This document shows positions 10,853-21,476 of a stretch of 34,422 nucleotides of DNA, piece by piece. The translations under genes were made by a program, and so were the position numbers. Under the pieces are notes generated by a model that was not told the DNA's origin, made no database searches, and was given only the letters and a program-made list of their open reading frames with translations. The DNA comes from Apostichopus parvimensis (Eukaryota > Echinodermata > Holothuroidea > Aspidochirotida > Stichopodidae). Each line of letters starts with the position of its first letter. Position 1 is the first letter of the stretch. The DNA lies in assembly GCA_000934455.1 (NCBI GenBank), contig KN885428.1, positions 41,131-75,552 of the forward strand, read 5' to 3'.

Positions 10853-13791
10853 GTAAGTTTGTTTGGTTGTATGAACTTGTGTGGACTGTTATCTGGTGTT
10901 ACAGTTTCCTATAATGTTTTTCTAGTAAGTTACATTTTATGTTATTATTTCGTTTTCTTTCTTGTATCGGCTCGTGTGTACGTATGCCCTCAATTCTTTC
11001 TGTCAGTTTTACTTTAAGAGATTATATTTTGTTGGTCGGGCCAACGTATAGGGCATTGAGGAGTCAAAATAGGCCTAATGCTCTGAAGAACGACCAAAAT
11101 CGTGTTGCTCTGTTTTAAATTGTAAAAGCCATATTTTAGAACGCCGTAATCGAATTTCGTTTAGAGCAGTTGTATTGCGCCGCATCGGTGAAATCGCTGA
11201 TAATTGTACCAGGAAGTAGAGTGGGTGGGGGAGTGGGTGGGTTTTTTCTGGGTACTAACCAAGGTAGTATGAATTTGTTTACTGACAAGTCTGTAAGTTC
11301 ATCTTTAACCATACATTTGCATGTATTTTGAAAACTGTGTGTCCTGCCCCTATATACTCCCTCACCGAGTTGGTCAACGCTCATACAGATATGGAATTTC
11401 AACAAGCGAAAGAAAATTATTGACAAGTGACCATTATTATAAGTCGATGCTAATGTGGTCTGATATAGACCTATACTTTAAAATTAGGCTCCATCATATG
11501 CAGTCATAAACCATGCAGTCATAAATCAATAATAAGCCTCTCCCAGTTATTCACGTTACCCCCCCCCCCCTTCCACCTAACACATAATAAGGTATTCAGC
11601 ATGTTCTATATTTTCGTTTGTCTTACTTAAGTTATATCAAAGTCCTTTAATTCCTAAAAATTATCACCATGTTCACGACAAATTGTACGTTAACCTCGCA
11701 GCTTCATAAATTTAAAAGAGCAAATGAAAGTTGTAGTCATTGCATTGCGTAATAGTGTCCTGGAGGCATTCAACTGCTTTTCGCGTACACTTGTAATATT
11801 GAAACTCACGGAATATTATTAATGTTTTTCAGCTGTGATAAGTTTTTTTTTCCATCAAAATGTAATATTGATTAACCTATGAAATGTTCCCCAATATACA
11901 GCACAAAAAACTGCGCAAAAAAAGGTGTTAATAATGTCTAGGTATATGTGTGTGACATTATAGATTTATTGCGAATCAGACGACCTTGAATCAGTGATAT
12001 TTTCTTACATATCTCGCATGTGTATTAATATGAATATAAACACATTATGTTAATTTAAGACTTTGGTGTAAACCGTCAGAAAATATCTGAATGAATTATT
12101 CCATAATTCTTTAGAATCTGTAGATCTGTTAATTCTTTTAATCTGCTTCTACTCATTTTTTGGTGTCGATGTTAAGATGCGCCGCGAGCCAGGGCGGGCC
12201 TCGAGGACGATTACGTCACATGGTCCTCTCTGCACTCTTTATTTCCCTTAGTTACATCATAAAAATTAGATTACCCATTTCCTTATCCCCTTTTTTCTGC
12301 AACTTCCTGATCGAAATCCGATTGGCTTCGTGCTCAACCCCTCCTGCGACCTCTTGTCGGGACTTTTTGGCTTTTCTTTGGGCTTTTTGCTGACTAATTA
12401 TAATAAAGTTACTTCTCATGTTGTCAGCACGGAATAATATATCATTGAGATGTCGCTATAAATTGTTAGGATATAACGAAACATAAACAGGACATGGTGC
12501 CTCTTATTCTTCTATTAACTGTCTTCAAAATTTTGAAAAAAGACTCGGTACCTTTGGTATAATATCGCTGATCGATATTGGAAATATGTGGTTTGCTGCT
12601 CCAATGCATAGGGGTCCTACACATGGCATATGACCCATAATGCAAAGCGATACTATCAGCAACTTGGCTTCACTTCTTATATTTGTACCTATATATCAAC
12701 AGACTATACAGTCTTTTTCGGTTTATACTTTTCTGTACATTCAAAAATCAGAAATGAGATTGTTTCCCGTAAAACATGGGATGATATTCAATCTTGAACC
12801 TGACATAACTTCTGACAAAATGTTTTTTCTCTCGAAATCTTTTTTTTGCATGCAGACTTCGCGTTATAGATGCCATCTCTCAAGCACACTGATTATTATT
12901 AGTATTATTAGTTTGTTTTTCTCTTTCCAATTCTAAATTGAATTTGATATACAGAGCTACGGAAAGCCACATAAGGATGTATGTAGCGGTACCGTTGCTT
13001 TGATTGTGTAATGTTTGTTTTATTTATTTCTATTGGGATCGATTCTGTACAGTTGGGCGTTATTACGATTTTTTTGTACATCACGCTATAGTCATCCAAT
13101 ACATGCCATTATGTACACAATTAAGCTGCGGCGGAAGACCGTGACGAATATTTTTAATAATATTCTTTAATATAATGTATTTGACTATTTTTAGTTATCA
13201 CCATGTAATAAAGAGGTTGAAGGCGTTGCAAATGTCAGGATTCCTTGCTATAGGAGTATAACCTTTAAGCTTGACATTGTGTGACATAATCGCTGTATGT
13301 ACCCAATGTTGAATGTATAGGCTTCATACGTGTTGTACCATAGTGGAATAACAAAACCGCAAACAAACAAAAAACCTTAGAATGTGTAGGCGTGTTGTCA
13401 TGGTAACCTATTCAGAGCTCTACAGTACAGTATGCCGTGTTGTGACATCAGAGATTGAAAAACAAGATACACTTTTAAAGGAACAATAAAACATTAATAC
13501 AATTACTGAAAGATCTTCTCTTTCCGGTCGAGGACTTTTCATAACATTGTATTGATCTATTTGGAAATAATTTTAATAATCGCAAAAATCTCGTCAATAC
13601 TGAGGTATACACAATCCAACTAAGTCTCTTGCTTACATTACAACGCTTATTCATACTTCGTTATTATTTCCAATCTATACTAATAATAGAGAACAATCCA
13701 TGTTAAAAAAAAAGACTTTATATAGCCGAGTTATGTGACTGTAATATCATTAATCACCATAGCTTTAAGATGTCATACCATAGACCGCCAG
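10853..13791. other. Unassigned DNA, possibly intron of the candidate peptide gene
   Basis: No exon could be supported here. A GC-rich patch at about 12178-12230 stands out against the background. A 12-C run is at 11559-11570. Confidence 0.45.
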
Positions 13792-13886
13792 TATATAGTT
13801 AGACACCTATACTAATGTTATATCAACAATCACAGCAGGATGTGGACATTTACATTATAAACTCTATAATGTTGGCTACCGAGGTC
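13792..13886. repeat. 95-bp direct repeat, copy 1
   Basis: Identical over 95 bases to 16525-16619, starting TATATAGTTAGACACC and ending ACCGAGGTC. Copy 1 ends about 20 bases before a candidate splice acceptor at 13907. Confidence 0.9.
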
Positions 13887-13907
13887 TCAAATTGTTGTCC
13901 GTTCCAG

Positions 13908-13969
13908 TAATTGGAACCCAGAAACGTCGGGTCGTTGTGAAAATCGAATCTGGCCGTATCCATGTGTCC
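13908..13969 (+). CDS. Candidate cysteine-containing exon, phase-compatible with 10800-10852
   Basis: A GTCCGTTCCAG acceptor precedes it and GTTAGT follows. Joined to the phase-2 exon at 10852 it reads a Cys at the junction, then Asn-Trp-Asn-Pro, a Gly-Arg-Cys, an Arg-Ile-Trp-Pro-Tyr-Pro and a final Cys-Val. If not spliced at 13970 the frame ends two codons later with Arg and TAG, which would make it the last exon of a peptide precursor of about 40 residues. If spliced, an acceptor near 14236 could add a short tail with one more Cys before a TAG. Linkage is inferred from phase and Cys content only. The acceptor tract is modest. Confidence 0.25.
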
Positions 13970-16524
13970 GTTAGTAACTGAGATATGTACTATTTGCTTC
14001 AAATATCTTAGCATGAATTATATGACCCCGCCCCCCCCCCCTGTCGGTCATGTTGGAATCGCGATACCACATATTACGGCAGTGTTTTGTATTATCCTCT
14101 GGATTAAATTATGTATTTCTAATTGATTGTGTAACACTGTTTGGGCCACTTTGAATCATGTCAACAACGTCTAGGTATTATATAACGATTGCGATATAGG
14201 TGTTCGTTGAAATTACACAAGTATGTTAGGCCCGCAGAGATAAGTTCCTGCTACGATGTTACACTCTCTGTGGGCACTCTCACCGTGTCACCTCCTTTAT
14301 AGTTTACTCAAGCGGATCCAGGATTTCATAAAGGACTCGAGGGGTGTGGCCTTGTTGTCGAATCGCATGTATAGGGGTGTGTGAGTCCTCCCCAGTACAA
14401 ACAAAACATGGAATATTAGACGTACAATGGCGCAGTCTTAGCCTGCATATTTAGGCCAAAAATTAGATCTATAATTGTGCCACTTTTTGTGAGGGATGGA
14501 AGAGAGTTGGGGTGGGGGTGGTTGGTTGTACATCCCCCATATCCGAGTCTGATATGGATACGCAATATATGATAGAACCACGCGATAACCATGGAATAAA
14601 GTTATTCAACTTGATTGGTCCCAAAAAAATGAAAAGAGAAATAGAAAAACCCCAATCAATTATGACGTTTTATACAAAATTGATGAATTTTTATACATGT
14701 TGCAGTACAACGATTTAACCATTCATAGACTTTTAAACTCTTACCCTGCCACTGTCATGGTCGGTGGTAACCCCCATGCGCATGTAACTCCCAAGCGCAT
14801 GTGCTTGGTCTCCCTTCCTCCTGCCCAATTGTTACCCCCTCCCACCCCTTGTCATTCTGAGGAACCTTGCTTTTAACCCGATGAAAGTTCTATACCACTG
14901 ACTCCCTGATCCAACCCATTCATGACGACTTCTTGAGATTGTAAACATGAACTCGCAGCCCGGAGCATGTCATTTGCCGACAGTGTAGTATGGTTAACTA
15001 TATGCTCGCCTTGCAACATATGCATGGAGTGATCATATGACGTAGAAATCACAACATACACTTTTTTCGTTAACGCGCCAGAATACTCCGTGGTTCCTTT
15101 CATTATCAACATATTTTTGTTTCCCGCGGCCGACTCCGCGTGTAGTACATTCCGACGACATACGCTCTGATGCGATTCCTATACAGATGCACACGCCACC
15201 TTCAATAAACATTTCAGTCCGTTGTTATTTTGCTATACTAATGAGACGGGTTTTACCAACGTAAGAGTTCACGGCCGTACGAAAAAAAAAAGCAAATGCG
15301 GAATTGATAGAGACAAACGCTGCTATACGTCAACGTGTCCTAGGAAACTCGTCGGTTGGGCTCGGGCTTTGTGAGAGAAGCGAACGACGGTTTGGTTACG
15401 ACTAAATTTCTCACTTATTAATTTGCGTATGAAAGAGGTTTATGTCGGAGTAAGTGATAAGAGTGAGTCACCTGTGCTAACAATACTGCGTCGTACACTG
15501 TACAATATGTAAGTCCTTTTCAGTTGTGAACACATGTTTAAGTGGAACATTTCTTTTTGAGTCTGTCAACTTATGTTTTGTTTATCCTCGTTAAATCGAT
15601 ATTAGAGTCTCACGGATCACATTTGGGAAGTATAGCAATGCCTTTTTGTGTGTGCTAATGAGTGGTAATAATTATGTATTGTGATTTTGGCCAGGTGAGT
15701 CTTAATACGCATGGCTGGAGCCAACACGATCTCTTGTTTGATTATGACTAAGACCAAAAAATGGCCGATTTTTGTTGACTGTGGAATGGTGTGTAAATAT
15801 AACCAGAGGATAGAAAGCAAACTCGATACGTTGAGATAAAAGCTTATGGGAATATGCTTTTGAAGAAGGTTCGTTCTTGTGTTTGTTTGTTTTTTGTTGC
15901 TAAACGCGAATCATGTAACAAGATGCATGGATGTTTTTTCCTTTGTAAGTCAGAACTATTTCGTTTTATTATCTAGAACTATGCTATATATATATATATA
16001 AATATTTATATACATTTATACCGTATATCGCTATTTCTCGTTTGTTATGTTTTCTTTCTCGTTTTGTTCGTTTCTATACCTGTGTTGATAATTGAAATCT
16101 TTAAATAAGTGCTAAGTATAAATGTATTTTAATAGATATCAATTCATTAAAACAAACAAAAGGTTTTGCTGTTCACAAAACTATAATTTATCAAAAGAAG
16201 GGAAGAAAAGAAAGAAAAGAAAAGAGGCTTGCACTGGTGTCACCGATTGTGCTAGTTTTATATAACATCTTCATTGCTATAATTGACTATTGCATAAGTA
16301 ACTTACAACTTATTCATTCTGATGACAACTGTTGCTGCTATATACAGTTAGCGTTGGTGAGTCCAGCATCACTGCTGGTAAGCCAACGTAAATTAATGCC
16401 TCAATTCGTAACTTTTATTTCTTCCCTAGGGCAAGGGGAGGGGGGGGGGGAGGGTTAGTGGTCTTAGCTAGCTGGGTCTATTTATCTTAGTCATTTGTTT
16501 ATTGATCTTGAAACAATAGGTAAT
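13970..16524. other. Intergenic or intronic, no gene recognised
   Basis: Contains an 11-C run (14031-14041), a GC-richer section at about 14880-15380 with short open frames on both strands but no recognisable motif, and an 11-G run (16440-16450). Confidence 0.5.
15984..16011. repeat. TA-rich microsatellite
   Basis: Alternating TA dinucleotides followed by an AAATATTTATATA stretch. Confidence 0.8.
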
Positions 16525-16619
16525 TATATAGTTAGACACCTATACTAATGTTATATCAACAATCACAGCAGGATGTGGACATTTACATTATAAACTCTAT
16601 AATGTTGGCTACCGAGGTC
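16525..16619. repeat. 95-bp direct repeat, copy 2, abutting the gap
   Basis: Exact copy of 13792-13886, 2733 bases downstream, cut off by the gap. It is either a real recent duplication whose remainder lies in the gap, or a read-length extension added wrongly at a contig end. Confidence 0.9.
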
Positions 16620-17403
16620 NNNNNNNNNNNNNNNNNNNNNNNNNNNNNNNNNNNNNNNNNNNNNNNNNNNNNNNNNNNNNNNNNNNNNNNNNNNNNNNNN
16701 NNNNNNNNNNNNNNNNNNNNNNNNNNNNNNNNNNNNNNNNNNNNNNNNNNNNNNNNNNNNNNNNNNNNNNNNNNNNNNNNNNNNNNNNNNNNNNNNNNNN
16801 NNNNNNNNNNNNNNNNNNNNNNNNNNNNNNNNNNNNNNNNNNNNNNNNNNNNNNNNNNNNNNNNNNNNNNNNNNNNNNNNNNNNNNNNNNNNNNNNNNNN
16901 NNNNNNNNNNNNNNNNNNNNNNNNNNNNNNNNNNNNNNNNNNNNNNNNNNNNNNNNNNNNNNNNNNNNNNNNNNNNNNNNNNNNNNNNNNNNNNNNNNNN
17001 NNNNNNNNNNNNNNNNNNNNNNNNNNNNNNNNNNNNNNNNNNNNNNNNNNNNNNNNNNNNNNNNNNNNNNNNNNNNNNNNNNNNNNNNNNNNNNNNNNNN
17101 NNNNNNNNNNNNNNNNNNNNNNNNNNNNNNNNNNNNNNNNNNNNNNNNNNNNNNNNNNNNNNNNNNNNNNNNNNNNNNNNNNNNNNNNNNNNNNNNNNNN
17201 NNNNNNNNNNNNNNNNNNNNNNNNNNNNNNNNNNNNNNNNNNNNNNNNNNNNNNNNNNNNNNNNNNNNNNNNNNNNNNNNNNNNNNNNNNNNNNNNNNNN
17301 NNNNNNNNNNNNNNNNNNNNNNNNNNNNNNNNNNNNNNNNNNNNNNNNNNNNNNNNNNNNNNNNNNNNNNNNNNNNNNNNNNNNNNNNNNNNNNNNNNNN
17401 NNN
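16620..17403. other. Assembly gap (784 N)
   Basis: Run of undetermined bases. The non-round length suggests an estimated rather than a default gap. Long open frames crossing it are artefacts of N. The left edge ends in an exact copy of sequence found at 13792-13886. Confidence 0.99.
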
Positions 17404-20400
17404 GGAGGGTATATATGTTTGCAAAACATGTGGGCAGTTACACCGTAAAGTTTGATATGGTTCACTGCAGAGTGCAGACTCAATAATCTATTTGGATTTA
17501 AGTGAGATTGTTACAGTGACAAATCCTTTACAATTATTGTTCAAACACATCACAAAGCCACTAATCAGTAAATCAAGTTTACCAAGAATTTGTTCAGTGA
17601 GGTATTGAGGTGAACCATTTGGGGGGTTTTGGGGCAAAATCCTGATGAAGCAGATGGATAGCTTACCTATAGAAACCGATTCACTTAATGGATAAGTGTC
17701 AATGTCAATAATGAACCGTTAATTACGAACGAACAATATTCGTCAGCTGTTATTAACTTGTTCTGGTTGATAGATTAGCGTTAATTTAACAAGGGAGTTG
17801 AAAAGGTGGAAGGTCCAGTAGAACGAAATTAGTATGTTGTAGGCCTATTTAACAAACTCAGTGTGAGTTTCTTGACAATACTTCAAAGTTCAAACTCAGT
17901 CAAAGTAATGACGAACCTTTTTTTGACATCTATAAAACACTCTATTTGTTGTGTATCACTAATCACATATTTGAGTATTTTAATACTGTGTTGAGAACTG
18001 GATATACTTTCGAAGAATGCTTTGAATTTTAAGTTAAGCCTTTCCAGCACCTCCTCGCCTATTGCATGGACTGACCTCCTTTTCCTATATTTGACCTCAC
18101 GTTCTTTTGGTATTTCGTACGTGAATGAGACTTTTTTTGTTGTTTGTGATCTGTGAATGTTGTTTTCTAGATTTTAAGCTGTTTGGGAACTGGTGGGTGT
18201 GAATGAGAATAATATATATATATAGGTCTTTGCATAAACTTTTTTTTTTGATCGGTGTTGACGAAACAAATGTTGCAACATCAAACACAATAAGACTGCT
18301 TTAGGCTATAAAAACCTGATTTCCGAAAAGTATGAAAGAAAGATTTAACAAAGGTTATATCCGCAAAAAAAAAAGAGACCCGAACATGTAAGTCCCCGAA
18401 ACCAAGTTGGTTTTGAAAATTTGCCCACTGTGTATACATGCTGACCTCGGCCTCATTCCAGGGGTTTGTTTTTGAACCTAGAAATCAATTTTGTTCGATT
18501 GAGGGTAGGAATATGACTGTGCTACCTTGACCTCTTTTGAAACCTGGATTTGTAGGGTTAGCTGCGGGGATGTTTTAAGGAACAGTTGAACTCTACATTA
18601 AGAAAAAATATTGAATTACAGAAGCTGATATCATCGCAGATATAAAACGAACATTAAGAAGTAAATGCCATCATGGTTAAGTATTTAGTTCTCGTATTTT
18701 CCGAATTATCTTGCTCACAGTGACATAAAGTTCAACTATAAAGCACAGGCATGCACATATATTCAACAATCAGATTACTCTTGTATATAGGATGTACAAA
18801 GAGAATAAGATCCCGTTGTGTGGCTGTTCATCACTCTGCATGGTATTATGCCGTGTATTTAATACTCCCCTGCATGCTATTATTTACCATGTGTTGGTCT
18901 TGTGTTGCTGTCGTGTGTCTTGTAGAGAACATTCAGTGGTCGCCGAAAGTATAATAACAATTGCGGCGAATGGTGATTGAGTAGGCCTATGTTAGTTTCG
19001 AGTGTGTGGATATCTTAACAACAACCCCCCCCCCCACCCCCATCCCCTTCACATCTGGCCACGAACGTGTTTAAAATCCCATGTACATTATTCTTCAGTG
19101 TCAACCAGTCATGGGTATATCAAGAGATATAATGAAAATCTGTAGTTCTCAGTCCCTGTATACGAAGTCTGCGTCTGTTCTGTGTCCTTGTAGTACTGGG
19201 TAAGCAGGCAGACCGAGTGGTGGGAACCAATCCCGTGACCATCGGTCAATTAAGTAATAAGAATATGCATTCCCTCTTTACTTGTAATAAACGTCTAAGG
19301 ATAGAAGAGAGACTTCAAATAGCTGGACTCGAAAACTCGATGATATAGTTGTATACGGTGGCCCAGGCGGGCCGTGGACGCCACTGTGTGAGTGTGAGTG
19401 TCAAATCTATACGTCAAGAAAGAAATCAGTCAATAGCGTAGATTCAAGATTTCAATCCAACTTGTGAAAGCCTACAGGACAATGCATCCGGGACTCCATC
19501 AGTAATATCGATTATAATGTTGAATAGTGCATAAGCGTAACATTATTCATGTTTACAATATTTGTTCTCAGTTGTAGTGGAATGTTGTTCTATATAAATC
19601 CAGACATGACATTCATAACATTATAACGTGCTGATGAACTTGTCATAGACAATAATTAACACCAGACATAATGGAATAAAAGTATCATACATAGTAGGCT
19701 ACTTGGTGGCTTTTGTGCTTGATCCGTTATAAAAACCCATATCATATATCCCGCTGCGTGCAGTTAAGTACGAAAACAACTTGGAACAATTCTGATGGGG
19801 GGGGGGGGGTGTTGAGGGGTTCATATTGAAATACAATATCTGAATTTGGTTGGTACGGCGCAATCGTTACATTTCACCTCTCTGATCTTCCCTCTTTTGC
19901 TCCTTTTGATGAGTCAGCTTCAGGTGACTGCATGGCAATGTGCCAAGACTGAATTCAACTTAACAACATGAGTCAAGTGTGACTGCCAATGAGTTAGTTG
20001 TTCAGCTATGTTGTATCTGGGAGTTTGTTAGAGTAACACATTGTGAAATCTTAAATAGAAACTTAACTAGTATAATTTGATTTAATTCGAGTTTTCATGG
20101 TTATAAGCAAACAAAAGCGTTTTCTGCCAGCTCCACCCCTCCCCCCCCCCCCCAAAGAAAAGAGAATGAAAAAGCTATGAAAGTGACGTTGAGTTACATG
20201 ACGTGAACACACGCCAACGCGACGCTGTGTTTTTCGTATATTATAGGATGAGACATAGTTGCCTTACATAATATACAACATCGTAATTATGTGTAGGCCT
20301 AAATCAAGTATACTTTTCGTTTGTAAGCGAAATCCTTTTTATGTCGTATTACAATAGTTTTAGTATAATATATATCACGCTACAGAGCCTCACAGCGGGT

Positions 20401-20549
20401 AGGTTACTCTCATGGGATGATTACTAAAGAAACAACCTCCCACCCCCTCCCCCACCCACACCCCCGCAAGAAAAGGACAAACAAAAACAGTATACTTATA
20501 GAGATACCCTCATAATAGGTTAACACCAAATTTTACACGCTTTGAATGT
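17404..20549. other. Intergenic, no gene recognised
   Basis: Only short open frames. G/C runs occur at 19025-19035, 19797-19809 and 20141-20153; otherwise nothing structured was seen. Confidence 0.55.
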
Positions 20550-21139
20550 AGAGTGAATTTGTGAGCGGCGTTGACCTCGAAGTACGGGAACATTTCATAA
20601 ACACCAAGAGATGTTGTTGCGTGTTATCTTAACCCTTCCGTTTCACAATTCTCTAAAAGTGGTGACTGATCCACACCCTGCAAGCCGTTGAATTCCACGC
20701 ACTGTGCATCCTACGACCGCCATTCACATTTCACTATAAGAAAATCCTCTCCACAAAGAGGGGAGAGCCAAAAGCCCTTTTGGCGCTGCTATGCTTCACT
20801 TCATTTCAATGAAAACCCTCCCGAGAAATTCGTAAAGCAGTTATCTGCAGCGACTTGAATACCCCATTGTATTTGCATAAGAAGCTTTGGTGAGGGCTAG
20901 CACAGTGTCGTCGCGGTGTAGTCTTCTTGCATTAACAACTGTCTTGTGTTGCATTTCTCAACAGGAAAGTGTACATGAAGCAGCACAAGCACCGCTACTG
21001 TGGCAACCTACCCTTCCAATTGGATTTTCTGAAGAAACCAGAGCCCCTTTACCGATGTTTTGTGTTGTTTGGTATATCTTTTAACTTAACGAAGTTGAGC
21101 CAGTAAACTTTTCTTTGATGTGTCCAGGAAACCTAGAAC
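20550..21139 (+). promoter_or_regulatory. Putative 5' region of the AHNAK-like gene
   Basis: This stretch is less AT-rich than its surroundings. It contains an exact octamer ATTTGCAT (20871-20878) and a 7-bp inverted repeat CCAAAAG/CTTTTGG with a 2-bp spacer (20768-20783). A possible 5'UTR donor (GTGAGG at 20890) and two possible acceptors (AG at 20963-20964 and 21126-21127) suggest an untranslated first exon spliced just before the ATG at 21140. No clear TATA box was found. Transcription start and splicing are unproven. Confidence 0.35.
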
Positions 21140-21476
21140 ATGGGAAATAAAGCAAGTGCCTCGGCTAGCTTCGACGTTGAAGCGTCTGCAAATGTAGAAG
21201 CAGGAGCTAACGGCGAAGGACCCGCCAAAAAGAAGCGCAAATTGAGTTTCAGTAAACTACTGCCGAGAAGATCCGCCTCGCTCGCTCGTGAAAAAGGCAA
21301 TGTCGAGGGCGGCAATGGAGGCGGTAAGCATGTCCGACCATTAAGTTACAGAGGCACGGCAGATTTAGACGCCGATGTCGAATTCAACTCACCAGATGCC
21401 AACATCTCCGCTGAAGTCACGACGCCGTCAGCCAGTGATGAACCACAGACAAGTGCGACAGCCAAAGCACGAGCCG
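21140..21476 (+). CDS. Coding exon 1: myristoylation motif and basic Ser-rich patch
   Basis: Encodes residues 1-112 plus one base of codon 113. Gly2 with Ser6 fits the M-G-x-x-x-S consensus for N-myristoylation. Residues 30-47 read as a K-K-K-R-K cluster, then L-S-F-S-K-L-L and P-R-R-S-A-S. This resembles both the MARCKS effector region (basic, Phe and phosphorylatable Ser) and a monopartite nuclear-localisation signal. The rest is Ala/Ser/Glu/Gly-rich and probably disordered; residues about 74-92 already show the acidic Asp-Val style of the later repeats. The exon ends at a GCCG|GTAAGT donor. Reading through the donor stays open to 21640, but that sequence becomes AT-rich and Tyr/Ser-rich, as expected of intron. 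Confidence 0.87.

Noticed and set aside
12160..12393. GC-rich patch with a 77-codon open frame
   Set aside because: The plus frame is hydrophobic without a known motif and the minus strand reads Lys/Arg-rich in more than one frame; neither has convincing splice sites.
14236..14304. Possible third exon of the candidate peptide gene after CCCGCAG
   Set aside because: The phase fits and it ends in a stop, but the pyrimidine tract is weak and it is not needed, because the preceding exon can end on its own stop.
14873..15112. 79-codon minus-strand open frame in a GC-richer stretch
   Set aside because: No recognisable motif, no supporting splice sites or promoter.
16548..17486. Three long open frames spanning the N run
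   Set aside because: They are open only because undetermined bases contain no stops.
20887..21084. 65-codon open frame upstream of the gene
   Set aside because: It needs a TTG start and overlaps likely 5'UTR splice signals; no domain.
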